This document shows positions 54,559 through 61,229 of a stretch of 61,637 bases of DNA, piece by piece; position 1 is the stretch's first letter; the number at the start of each line of letters is the position of its first letter. This DNA comes from an uncultured Oscillospiraceae bacterium (GTDB taxonomy: Bacteria > Bacillota > Clostridia > Oscillospirales > Oscillospiraceae). The notes under the pieces were generated by a model. The model made no database searches. It was not told the origin of the DNA and saw nothing but the letters and a program-made list of their open reading frames with translations. The stretch covers positions 1-61,637 of the forward strand of contig CALXDH010000014.1 of NCBI GenBank assembly GCA_944387015.1, in the 5' to 3' direction. A program made the position numbers and the translations under genes.

Positions 54559-55020
54559 ATGGAGCCTCAGGTTGGGAGTATTCTGGAAGGCAAGGTAACC
54601 ACCATCACCAAATTCGGCGCGTTTGTCGCCTTGGGCAATGGGAAGTCCGGTTTGGTGCATATCTCGGAGATCGCGAACGCCTTTGTCAACGACGTACATG
54701 ATTTTTTGCAGGAGGGCCAGACCGTCAAGGTGCTGGTGCTGTCCACGGAGAACGGAAAGATCAATCTCTCCATCAAGAAGGCGCTGCCCCAGCAGGAGCG
54801 TCCGGCGCCCCGGGGACCCCGGCCTATGACGCAGCGGCCTGCCGCCAGACCTGCCGGAGGCCCGCCCCGTCACGCCCGGAGCCCGCAGCAGACGCTGCCC
54901 CCTTCGGCGGACCAGTCCTTTGAGGATAAGCTCAAGCAGTTCCTCTCCTCTTCCGAGGGGAAGATGGCCGATCTGAACCGCAGCATCGACGGCAAGCGGG
55001 GCGGACGGAGAAGAAGATGA
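54559..55020 (+). CDS. S1 RNA-binding domain protein (YabR-like)
   Basis: 153-residue protein with one S1 domain at residues 1-72 (GSILEGKVTTITKFGAFVALGNGKSGLVHISEIAN), followed by a proline/arginine-rich low-complexity linker (about 80-115) and a basic tail (GKRGGRRRR). It is the YabR/general-stress-protein-13 equivalent at the end of the division cluster. AAGGAG lies 14 bases before the ATG; a TTG eight codons upstream overlaps the ribosome site. A terminator follows at once. The RNA target is unknown. Confidence 0.9.
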   Translation: MEPQVGSILEGKVTTITKFGAFVALGNGKSGLVHISEIANAFVNDVHDFLQEGQTVKVLVLSTENGKINLSIKKALPQQERPAPRGPRPMTQRPAARPAGGPPRHARSPQQTLPPSADQSFEDKLKQFLSSSEGKMADLNRSIDGKRGGRRRR

Positions 55021-55023
55021 CCC

Positions 55024-55057
55024 AACGGGAGACCGCCTCAGGCGGCCTCCCGTTTTT
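55024..55057 (+). terminator. Terminator of the yabM-S1 gene cluster
   Basis: AACGGGAG-CCGCC/GGCGG-CTCCCGTT hairpin (one A/C mismatch) with a three-base loop followed by TTTTTCGCG. Confidence 0.8.
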
Positions 55058-55231
55058 CGCGTTTGCGGCGGTCCGGCGGGATAAAAAAGAGCCGCCCGGC
55101 GCAGCGCGCCGTGCGGCCCAAGCGGGTGGGATATTGGAAAGCTTCCGGGATCATCATACCGCCCCCCGGCCGCCGTTTTTGCCGAAAGCGGTCGGGTGGG
55201 AAATATTTTGTGAAAGTTCACAGACAGGCTC

Positions 55232-55260
55232 TTTCCAAAATAAAACGGGTGTGTTATACT
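55232..55260 (+). promoter_or_regulatory. Promoter of hpf
   Basis: TTTCCA, 17 bases, TATACT, about 55 bases before the hpf ATG. A GTGAA-AG-TTCAC palindrome lies just upstream at 55210-55221. Confidence 0.6.
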
Positions 55261-55315
55261 AACCAAAAGAGAAGCTCTCAGGAGCCCTCTTTCCCACACG
55301 AAAGGAGCGATCTCG

Positions 55316-55864
55316 ATGAAGTGTACGTTTGCCTGCAAGAAGATTTCCCTGAATGATTCCATTAAGGAATACGCCGCCAAAAAGATCTCCAAGCTGGACC
55401 GGTATTTCCGGGAGGAGGAGACCAGCGCGTTCGTGACGTTTTCCGTGGAGAAGGATCACCTGTGCTCTGCGGAGATCACCATCCGGGGCGGCGGCACGCT
55501 GCTGCGGGCGCAGACGGAGGCTCCGGACGGGGATATGCGCGGCGCGGTGGACGCGGCCGTGGGCTATATCGAGCGTCAGATCCTGAAGAACAAGACCCGC
55601 CTGGCCAAGCGCCTGCGGAGCGAGGGATTCCCGCCTCCCATGCCGGAGGACGACTTTGAGGTGCAGGAGGAGAAGGAGTTCAACATCGTCCGCACCAAGC
55701 GATTCTCCGTCAAGCCCATGAGCCCGGAGGAGGCCATCTTGCAGATGAACCTGCTGGACCACACCTTCTTTGTCTTCCGCAACAGCGAGGATGACAGCCT
55801 GTCCATCGTCTATCAGCGGAAAAACGGCGGCTACGGCCTGATCGTCACCGACGAAGAGGAGTAA
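55316..55864 (+). CDS. hpf: Ribosome hibernation promoting factor (long HPF)
   Basis: 182-residue protein that dimerises 70S ribosomes into inactive 100S particles in stationary phase. The N-terminal YfiA/HPF domain (1-105) carries KISLNDSIKEYAAKKISKLDRYF, and the C-terminal dimerisation domain (about 120-180) has RTKRFSVKPMSPEEAILQMNLLDHTFFVFRN, the signature of long Gram-positive HPF. GAAAGGAG precedes the ATG. It is a single-gene unit between terminators. Confidence 0.96.
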   Translation: MKCTFACKKISLNDSIKEYAAKKISKLDRYFREEETSAFVTFSVEKDHLCSAEITIRGGGTLLRAQTEAPDGDMRGAVDAAVGYIERQILKNKTRLAKRLRSEGFPPPMPEDDFEVQEEKEFNIVRTKRFSVKPMSPEEAILQMNLLDHTFFVFRNSEDDSLSIVYQRKNGGYGLIVTDEEE

Positions 55865-55875
55865 TCTCGTCCCGA

Positions 55876-55906
55876 TCCGGGGACCGCGCAAGCGGTCCCC
55901 GTTTTT
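55876..55906 (+). terminator. Terminator of hpf
   Basis: CGGGGACCGC/GCGGTCCCCG stem, four-base loop, TTTTTT. Confidence 0.88.
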
Positions 55907-55924
55907 TGCCTGCTCCGCCTCCCC

Positions 55925-55953
55925 TTGTGCTTTCCCGGAATGTCTGGTATAAT
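55925..55953 (+). promoter_or_regulatory. Promoter of the PIN/NYN-like gene
   Basis: TTGTGC, 17 bases, consensus TATAAT, about 54 bases before the start; the same -35 as at pgi. Confidence 0.68.
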
Positions 55954-56006
55954 CAACGGGAATCTCCGCTCGGGCGGAGAAAAAACGGAGGAAAGAAACA
56001 ACATTC

Positions 56007-56774
56007 ATGAACATGATTTTTTTGGTGGATGGTGACAACAACATCGGCACCGGGCTCCAGGGCATCGACCTGCTGACTGCCGACGACACCGTCCTTGTTT
56101 TTTACGGAAAGGGACAGAGCCTTTCCAGCGTGCAGAAGCTCTGTGCCGGGACCAAGGCCCAGGTCCAGTACCTGGAGAGCGTCCGGGGCGGCAAGAACTC
56201 CATCGACTTTCAGATCATCACGGAGCTGGGGGTGCTGGTGGGCCGGGGCGAGGCGGACTTTGCCTACGTCATCAGCCAGGACAAGGGGTATGAGGCCGCC
56301 ATGGGCGCCCTGCGGGCCCGGTACGCCGATACCTTCCGGGAGGTGGCGCTGCGGCCCTCCATTCAGAGCTGCCTGCAGGCCAGCTTCCTGCTGCGCAGCG
56401 CCAGCCGGGAGGAGCTGGCCCAGGCGCTGATCCGGGAGTTCGGCCCCGCCCAGGGCGTGCTGGCCTATACCCACCTGGAGGAGCTGTTTGCTCCGGCGCC
56501 GGTCCCTGTGCCTGCGCCTGCGGAGGAGCCCAAGAAGGCCTCCGGGCGGCGCAAGCGGGGCGGCAAGGGCGCAAAGACGCCCAAGGAGTCCCAGCCGGAG
56601 AGCGCGGCAAAGGAGCAGCCTGCCAAAAAGCAGGGACGCCTCCATCTGGGCGGCAAGCCTGCTGAGGAGTCCCAGCCGGAGAGTCCGGCAGAGGAACAGC
56701 CCGCCAAGAAGAGCGGCCGGACCCATCGGGGCGGCCGCCGCCGGAAGAAAGCGGCGGGGAAACCTGCGGAATAA
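56007..56774 (+). CDS. PIN/NYN-like domain protein with basic repeat tail
   Basis: 255-residue protein. The first ~160 residues look like a PIN/NYN ribonuclease fold: a strand with VDGDNN (7-12), a conserved acidic position at D67 (NSIDFQI) and VISQDKGYEAAM near 88-99, matching the spread of metal-binding aspartates in that superfamily. The rest (about 165-255) is proline/lysine-rich and disordered, with an imperfect 23-residue repeat (195-217 and 221-243, each ESQPES...EQPAKK...GG) and an arginine cluster, probably nucleic-acid-binding. AGGAGG is rather far from the ATG; the second ATG (56013) is an alternative. Activity is inferred. Confidence 0.8.
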   Translation: MNMIFLVDGDNNIGTGLQGIDLLTADDTVLVFYGKGQSLSSVQKLCAGTKAQVQYLESVRGGKNSIDFQIITELGVLVGRGEADFAYVISQDKGYEAAMGALRARYADTFREVALRPSIQSCLQASFLLRSASREELAQALIREFGPAQGVLAYTHLEELFAPAPVPVPAPAEEPKKASGRRKRGGKGAKTPKESQPESAAKEQPAKKQGRLHLGGKPAEESQPESPAEEQPAKKSGRTHRGGRRRKKAAGKPAE

Positions 56775-56778
56775 CAGA

Positions 56779-56814
56779 AAAACCGCCCGGAGAGGATTCC
56801 CTCTCCGGGCGGTT
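56779..56814. terminator. Bidirectional terminator
   Basis: AAACCGCCCGGAGAGG/CCTCTCCGGGCGGTTT stem with a short loop between convergent genes. Confidence 0.85.
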
Positions 56815-56823
56815 TATTGTGCG

Positions 56824-57162
56824 TTACGGCTGGGGTTCGTCCAGAGCAGTCAGCATGGCCCGGACGGTGGACTCCACCAGGCGCTGCGTCCGCTCATCCC
56901 GGCCTGTCAGCAGTCCGGCGATGGTTTGGGCAGACGGGGAAGGTTCCCCGTAGAGGACGTAGTCGGCGCTCAGTCCCAAAAGAGCACACAGCTTGACCAG
57001 GGTTTCCAGTCTGGTCCCGGATTTTCCCCGCTCAAGATCTGCTACCGCATTTACTGAGAGTTCCAGCTTTTCAGCGAGCTGTTCCCGTGTCCAGTGTTTT
57101 TGCTCCCGGGCACGCCGGATGCGCAGTCCCATGTTTTTCTTATCCAGCATGTGTGTCTCCAT
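56824..57162 (-). CDS. XRE-family helix-turn-helix regulator
   Basis: 112-residue regulator with one Cro/cI HTH (about 15-67): GLRIRRAREQKHWTREQLAEKLELSVNAVADLERGKSGTRLETLVKLCALLGLSADYVLYG, followed by a short helical C-terminus with no ligand domain. It probably dimerises through the tail. Starts at 57171 (GTG), 57162 (ATG, with AGGTGG five bases before) or 57150 (ATG, with GGAG) are all possible; I chose the middle one. The AT-rich upstream DNA has a TGTATC/GATACA inverted repeat that could be its operator. Target genes unknown. Confidence 0.88.
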   Translation of the reverse strand: METHMLDKKNMGLRIRRAREQKHWTREQLAEKLELSVNAVADLERGKSGTRLETLVKLCALLGLSADYVLYGEPSPSAQTIAGLLTGRDERTQRLVESTVRAMLTALDEPQP

Positions 57163-57193
57163 CAGTTCCACCTAACCCCAATATTGTGTTTAG

Positions 57194-57220
57194 TGTATCT
57201 GATTCAATCGACACGATACA
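57194..57220 (-). promoter_or_regulatory. Inverted repeat upstream of the XRE gene
   Basis: TGTATC (57194-57199) and GATACA (57215-57220) separated by 15 bases in an AT-rich gap; a possible autoregulatory operator. Confidence 0.35.
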
Positions 57221-57267
57221 TCAAGTTAAAACATATATTGACTTATAGTTTTACTATGTGTTAAGCT

Positions 57268-57298
57268 GAAAAAGGGACGCGGGTTTTCCCCGCGTCCC
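57268..57298 (-). terminator. Terminator of gap
   Basis: Minus-strand GGGACGCGGG/CCCGCGTCCC hairpin with a T-run, about 20 bases after the gap stop. Confidence 0.87.
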
Positions 57299-57318
57299 TC
57301 TATTGCGTCCATATTGGG

Positions 57319-58344
57319 TCAGCCCTGCTGATCCACGGCGTACATGTGGGCCATCAGGTCCAGGATCTTGTTGGTGTAGCCCCACTCGTTGTCGTACCAG
57401 GCGATCAGCTTGACAAAGTTGTCGTCCAGCATGATGCCGGCGGTCTCGTCAAAGATGCAGGTCTCGGAGAAGCCCGTCAGGTCGGAGGAGACCACCTGGT
57501 CCCGGGTGCAGGCGATGATGCCCTTCATCCGGTTCTGGGCGGCGTTCTCCATGGCCACGCACACATCATGGTAGCTGGCGGGCTGGCGGAGCCGGGCGGT
57601 CAGGTCCACCACGGACACGTCGTTGGTGGGCACCCGGAAGCTCATGCCGGTCATCTTGCCCTTGAGCTCGGGGATGACCATGCCCACCGCCTTGGCCGCG
57701 CCGGTGGTGGAGGGAATGATGTTGCCCATGACGCTGCGGCCCGTCCGCCAGTCCCGGCCTGCCCGGGAGTCCACCGCCTTCTGCTTGGCGGTGGCGGCGT
57801 GGATGGTACTCATGAGGGCCTGCTCGATGCCGAAGGTGTCGTTGATGACCTTGGTCATGGGGGCCAGGCAGTTGGTGGTGCAGGAGGCGTTGGAGACAAC
57901 GTTCATGTCCGGTGTATAGTTGGTGTGGTTGACACCCATGACGAATGTGGGCGTGACCTCGTCCTTGGCGGGGGCGGAGATGATGACCTTCTTGGCGCCG
58001 TGCTGGAAGTGGGCGGAGGCCTTCTCCGTGGTGCAGTAGGCGCCGGTGGACTCGATGATGTACTCGGCACCGCAGTCATCCCAGGGGATGTTGGCCGCGT
58101 CGTTCTCGCTGTACACGCGGATCTTCTTGCCGTTGATGATCAGATGCCGGTCGTCCCGCTCCACCGTGCCCTGGAAGGTGCGGAAGACACTGTCGTATTT
58201 GACCTGGTAGACCATGTAGTCCAGGTCCGCGTTGCGCAGGTTGATGCCGCAGATCTGATAGCTGCTGCAGCCCCGCTCCACCATGATCCGCAGAGCCACC
58301 CGTCCGATTCGGCCGAAGCCGTTGATGCCCACTTTGATTGCCAT
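57319..58344 (-). CDS. gap: Glyceraldehyde-3-phosphate dehydrogenase
   Basis: 341-residue glycolytic NAD-dependent dehydrogenase. The Rossmann start MAIKVGINGFGRIGR, the catalytic cysteine in SNASCTTNC (C155), and the C-terminal WYDNEWGYTNKI segment are canonical. The ATG at 58344 has AAGGA nine bases before it; an ATG three codons earlier touches the ribosome site. It is monocistronic. Residue pattern at the adenine-ribose site was not resolved well enough to judge NAD versus NADP. Confidence 0.97.
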   Translation of the reverse strand: MAIKVGINGFGRIGRVALRIMVERGCSSYQICGINLRNADLDYMVYQVKYDSVFRTFQGTVERDDRHLIINGKKIRVYSENDAANIPWDDCGAEYIIESTGAYCTTEKASAHFQHGAKKVIISAPAKDEVTPTFVMGVNHTNYTPDMNVVSNASCTTNCLAPMTKVINDTFGIEQALMSTIHAATAKQKAVDSRAGRDWRTGRSVMGNIIPSTTGAAKAVGMVIPELKGKMTGMSFRVPTNDVSVVDLTARLRQPASYHDVCVAMENAAQNRMKGIIACTRDQVVSSDLTGFSETCIFDETAGIMLDDNFVKLIAWYDNEWGYTNKILDLMAHMYAVDQQG

Positions 58345-58651
58345 TGTATCCATTCCTTCCGCGTCTTCGTATTTTACCGCCGGTGCGGTAAGCCTTGTCC
58401 TGATTGTAGCACGGTTTCGGAAAGTTTTCTTTAAATATTACGTAAAATTACGCGGCATAAATTCAAAATTTACTGGTGAGATTGCACAGCCGCTCCCGCC
58501 TTCGACATTTTTCGACAAAATTCTTGTCTTTGCCACACAATTTTGCTATGCTAAAAAATACAGGCAGCGCAGGCAGGCTTTTCCACGGTTTTGCGGGTGG
58601 CTCCCTGTACATGCTACATGCAGCGCGTCTGCGCGGATAGGAGGGACCCCT
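58345..58651. other. Divergent intergenic region gap / kinase-like gene
   Basis: A 307-base gap. The gap promoter is probably marked by TACAAT on the minus strand (58408-58403), without a good -35, and the kinase-like gene has its own promoter at 58524-58552. The transcribed ~95 bases before the kinase-like gene include GCATGCTACATGCAGCG-like short repeats but no known RNA element. Confidence 0.45.
58524..58552 (+). promoter_or_regulatory. Promoter of the kinase-like gene
   Basis: TTGTCT, 17 bases, TATGCT, about 100 bases before the GTG start. Confidence 0.58.
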
Positions 58652-59512
58652 GTGGAACCGGAAAAGCCCCATCAGCCGGAGGATCAGCAGCCCCAGGAGA
58701 TACAACAGCCGGCACAGCCCCCGGAGGCGCTGCTGCCCGGCATTGCCGCCCAGATGCGGGCGGCGCTGAGCAATCTGCATTTGGCGGCGCTGCAGCTGGC
58801 CCCGCCCGCCAAGCGGGACGAGGACCCGGAGCTGGATCAGCGGGCCGCTGTTTTGGATCAGAGCTATTACCGTCTGCTGCGGCTGGTGAACAACCTGACT
58901 GCCGCGCAGATTTTTCAGAAGGAGGGGCCGCTGCCCCTTCGGGATCTGGACATCGTGCAGGTGGTGGGAGACCTGTGCGACCAGGCGGAGGGCCTGGCGG
59001 GATTGCTGGAATTGACCTTCGCCTTCCATTGCCGTACGCCCCGGCACATGTGTGCTGCCAACCGGGAGGGCGTGGAACAGCTTTTGTACCAGCTGCTCTC
59101 CAACGCCTTCAAGTTCACCCCCGCCGGCGGCTCCGTGACAGTGGAGCTCAAGTGCGCGGGGGGGAGGATGCTGCTTTCTGTAGCGGACACCGGACGTGGT
59201 ATCCCGCCGGAGCAGATGGAGGTGCTCTTTGAGCGCTACCGTCACCCGGAGCGGATCGATCCCCAGCCCCACGGCCTGGGATTGGGCCTGCCGCTGTGTG
59301 CCCGCATCGCGGAGGGCCTGGGCGGACGGCTGCTGGCGGAGTCCCAGCCTGGAAAGGGTTCCCGCTTTACCCTCTCCTTCCCGGACCGTTTGGTGGGCAG
59401 CGGCGGCGTGTCCGACGTGGCCTTCGACTATGCCGGGGGCTTCAACCGCACGCTGCTGGCGCTCTCGGACGCCCTGCCGCCCCAGGCGTTTTTGCAGCGC
59501 AATCTGGACTGA
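58652..59512 (+). CDS. Histidine-kinase-like ATPase without phospho-acceptor histidine
   Basis: 286-residue soluble protein. Residues 1-25 are a proline/glutamine-rich tail; about 26-90 form a DHp-like helical pair, but at the H-box the sequence is IAAQMRAALS (31-40), with no histidine. The catalytic ATPase domain is well kept: N-box QLLSNAFKFTP (N151), G1 DTGRGIPP (179-186), an F-box-like VLFERYRHPE and G2 HGLGLGLP (207-214). A further ~35 residues follow. No membrane or sensor domain, and no response regulator is adjacent. Start is GTG at 58652 after AGGAGGG. It may be an accessory ATPase or a pseudokinase. Confidence 0.8.
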   Translation: MEPEKPHQPEDQQPQEIQQPAQPPEALLPGIAAQMRAALSNLHLAALQLAPPAKRDEDPELDQRAAVLDQSYYRLLRLVNNLTAAQIFQKEGPLPLRDLDIVQVVGDLCDQAEGLAGLLELTFAFHCRTPRHMCAANREGVEQLLYQLLSNAFKFTPAGGSVTVELKCAGGRMLLSVADTGRGIPPEQMEVLFERYRHPERIDPQPHGLGLGLPLCARIAEGLGGRLLAESQPGKGSRFTLSFPDRLVGSGGVSDVAFDYAGGFNRTLLALSDALPPQAFLQRNLD

Positions 59513-59516
59513 GTGA

Positions 59517-59546
59517 TCCGGCCGCCTTCAGGCGGCCGGATTTTTT
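59517..59546 (+). terminator. Terminator of the kinase-like gene
   Basis: TCCGGCCGCC-TTCA-GGCGGCCGGA hairpin followed by six T residues, directly after the stop. Confidence 0.87.
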
Positions 59547-59548
59547 GG

Positions 59549-59577
59549 TTTCCTTTTTCCCGTCCATCGGGTACAAT
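59549..59577 (+). promoter_or_regulatory. Possible promoter of mnmA
   Basis: TTTCCT, 17 bases, TACAAT, about 32 bases before the mnmA start. Confidence 0.42.
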
Positions 59578-59608
59578 AGAACCAGTTTTGGATCAGGAGG
59601 GATTTTAT

Positions 59609-60679
59609 TTGTCTTTCAAGCGCGTGTTTGCCGCCATGAGCGGCGGCGTGGACAGCGCCGCGGCGGCGCTGCTGTTGCGGCGGGCCGGGTACGACGTCAC
59701 CGGCGTCACGCTGCGCCTGCATGCCTATAAGGACCGGCCGGGCCTGTGCGGCTCGGCGGATGATATTGAGACGGCCAGGGCGGTGTCCGCCGCCATGGGG
59801 ATCCCCCATCAGGTGCTGGACCTGAGCGGGCTGTTCCGCACCGCCGTCATGGACCACTTTGTGGAGGAATATGTACACGGCAGGACCCCCAATCCCTGTA
59901 TCGATTGCAACCGGGAGATCAAGTTCGGCGCTCTGCTGGACTGGGCGCTGGAGCAGGGGGCGGATGCCATCGCCACCGGACACTATGCCCGGGTGCGCTA
60001 CGACGAGGAGCGGGGGCGGTGGCTGCTGCTGCGGGGCAGGGACCGGCGGAAGGATCAGAGCTATGTGCTCTATCAGCTGACCCAGCACCAGCTGAGCCAT
60101 CTGCTGCTGCCGGTGGGAGACTATGAAAAGCCGGACATCCGGGCGCTGGCGGCGGAGGCGGGCCTGGAAAACGCCGAAAAGGCGGACAGCCAGGACATCT
60201 GCTTCGTGCCCGACGGGGACTATGTGGGCTTTTTGCAGCGTTACGGCGGCGTGACGCCGGTGCCCGGGGACTTTGTGGACCAGGAGGGACATGTCCTGGG
60301 CCGCCATCGGGGACTGGAGTGCTACACCACCGGCCAGCGGAAGGGACTGGGCGTCAGCGCCGACGCGCCGCTGTATGTGGTGCGCAAGGACCTGGACGCA
60401 GGTACCGTGGTCCTGGGGCCGGACAGCGCGCTCTACACCGATACCCTGACGGCGGAGCGGGTGAACCTCATTTCCCTGCCGGCACTTACGGGTCCCATCC
60501 AGGTCACCGCCAAGACCCGGTACAGCCAGAAGGAGGCCGAGGCCACCGTAGAGCCGCTGGAAGGCGGCCGGGTCCGGGTGACCTTTGCCCAGCCCCAGCG
60601 GGCCGTTACCGCGGGCCAGGCGGTGGTGTTCTACGACGGCGAGGCCGTGGTGGGCGGCGGGACCATCTGCGGACGATGA
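59609..60679 (+). CDS. mnmA: tRNA-specific 2-thiouridylase MnmA
   Basis: 356-residue enzyme that inserts sulphur at position 2 of U34 in tRNA-Lys, -Glu and -Gln. The PP-loop SGGVDS is at 11-16, the two catalytic cysteines at C97 (NPCIDCN) and C198 (SQDICF), and the C-terminal beta-barrel ends the protein. Translation starts at TTG (59609) preceded by AGGAGGG with an eight-base spacer; the open frame further upstream contains the previous terminator. A sulphur donor partner is not adjacent. Confidence 0.96.
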   Translation: MSFKRVFAAMSGGVDSAAAALLLRRAGYDVTGVTLRLHAYKDRPGLCGSADDIETARAVSAAMGIPHQVLDLSGLFRTAVMDHFVEEYVHGRTPNPCIDCNREIKFGALLDWALEQGADAIATGHYARVRYDEERGRWLLLRGRDRRKDQSYVLYQLTQHQLSHLLLPVGDYEKPDIRALAAEAGLENAEKADSQDICFVPDGDYVGFLQRYGGVTPVPGDFVDQEGHVLGRHRGLECYTTGQRKGLGVSADAPLYVVRKDLDAGTVVLGPDSALYTDTLTAERVNLISLPALTGPIQVTAKTRYSQKEAEATVEPLEGGRVRVTFAQPQRAVTAGQAVVFYDGEAVVGGGTICGR

Positions 60680-60683
60680 GCAA

Positions 60684-60713
60684 TCAAAAAGGCGCCGCAT
60701 CTGCGGCGCCTGT
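60684..60713 (-). terminator. Terminator of the 25-codon minus-strand gene
   Basis: Minus-strand GGCGCCGC-AGAT-GCGGCGCC followed by TTTTTG. The T-run is on the minus strand only, so it serves the short gene and not mnmA. Confidence 0.78.
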
Positions 60714-60719
60714 CAGGCA

Positions 60720-60797
60720 TTATCGCTCACTGATGATCCAGCTGTCCTGAAAGATCAGGTCATCGACGTCACCACCGTTATGGATCTGCATACGCAC
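60720..60797 (-). CDS. Putative 25-residue peptide gene
   Basis: A very short minus-strand gene with a perfect ribosome site: AAAGGAGG, seven bases, then GTG at 60797 (an ATG lies two codons in). The product begins MRMQIHNGG, has an acidic middle (GDVDDLIFQDS) and ends WIISER; it has no signal peptide or membrane helix. A strong terminator whose T-run points only this way follows seven bases after the stop. I do not recognise the sequence. A small regulatory or interacting peptide, a modified-peptide precursor, or a leader peptide are possible; the terminator placement fits a stand-alone small gene best. Confidence 0.68.
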   Translation of the reverse strand: MRMQIHNGGDVDDLIFQDSWIISER

Positions 60798-60855
60798 GGC
60801 TGTTCCTCCTTTGCAATGACATTCTCAAGCAGTATATGCGCCTGCGGGGGAGAAA

Positions 60856-60873
60856 TTGCACGCAAATGTGCAA
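60856..60873. promoter_or_regulatory. Inverted repeat between divergent transcription units
   Basis: TTGCAC-N6-GTGCAA, in the gap between the short minus-strand gene and the promoter of tRNA-Gly(GCC). It could be a repressor site; no known regulator can be matched. Confidence 0.4.
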
Positions 60874-60908
60874 CTGACAAAAAAATTTAAAAAACTTTTG
60901 ATTTTGCC

Positions 60909-60937
60909 TTGACAAGACGGGATGCATTTGTTAGAAT
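60909..60937 (+). promoter_or_regulatory. Promoter of tRNA-Gly(GCC)
   Basis: TTGACA, 17 bases, TAGAAT, 12 bases before the tRNA. Confidence 0.82.
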
Positions 60938-60949
60938 AACATTCGTTCC

Positions 60950-61025
60950 GCGGGCATAGCTCATCTGGTAGAGCGCCACCTTGCCAAGGTGGAGGTAGCG
61001 AGTTCGAGCCTCGTTGCCCGCTCCA
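60950..61025 (+). tRNA. tRNA-Gly (anticodon GCC)
   Basis: Cloverleaf with acceptor stem GCGGGCA/TGCCCGC, discriminator T and encoded CCA; anticodon stem CCACC/GGTGG around TTGCCAA gives GCC. T-arm GAGTTCGAGCCTC is canonical. Confidence 0.97.
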
Positions 61026-61047
61026 AATAAAAGGACATCCCAATGGG

Positions 61048-61088
61048 TTAAGCCCCATAGGTACACAATGTGAACCTATGGGGCTTAA
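61048..61088 (+). repeat. Long near-perfect inverted repeat after tRNA-Gly
   Basis: TTAAGCCCCATAGGT pairs with ACCTATGGGGCTTAA over 15 bp, with an inner CAC/GTG extension (one mismatch). No T-run follows, so it is not a standard terminator; a true terminator comes next at 61103. Confidence 0.75.
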
Positions 61089-61102
61089 TGCCGTGTATGG
61101 GG

Positions 61103-61144
61103 AAAGGGCACTGCAGAACAAGTTTCTGCAGTGCCCTTTTCTTT
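61103..61144 (+). terminator. Terminator downstream of tRNA-Gly(GCC)
   Basis: AAAGGGCACTGCAGAA/TTCTGCAGTGCCCTTT 16-bp stem, five-base loop, then TCTTTG on the plus strand. Confidence 0.78.
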
Positions 61145-61229
61145 GAAAGCACTCTCATCTGCTCAATAAGAGCATTTCGTTCCTTGGACATCTGATTCCA
61201 CGATCGAGCACATTTTGCCTCTGGAGAAT

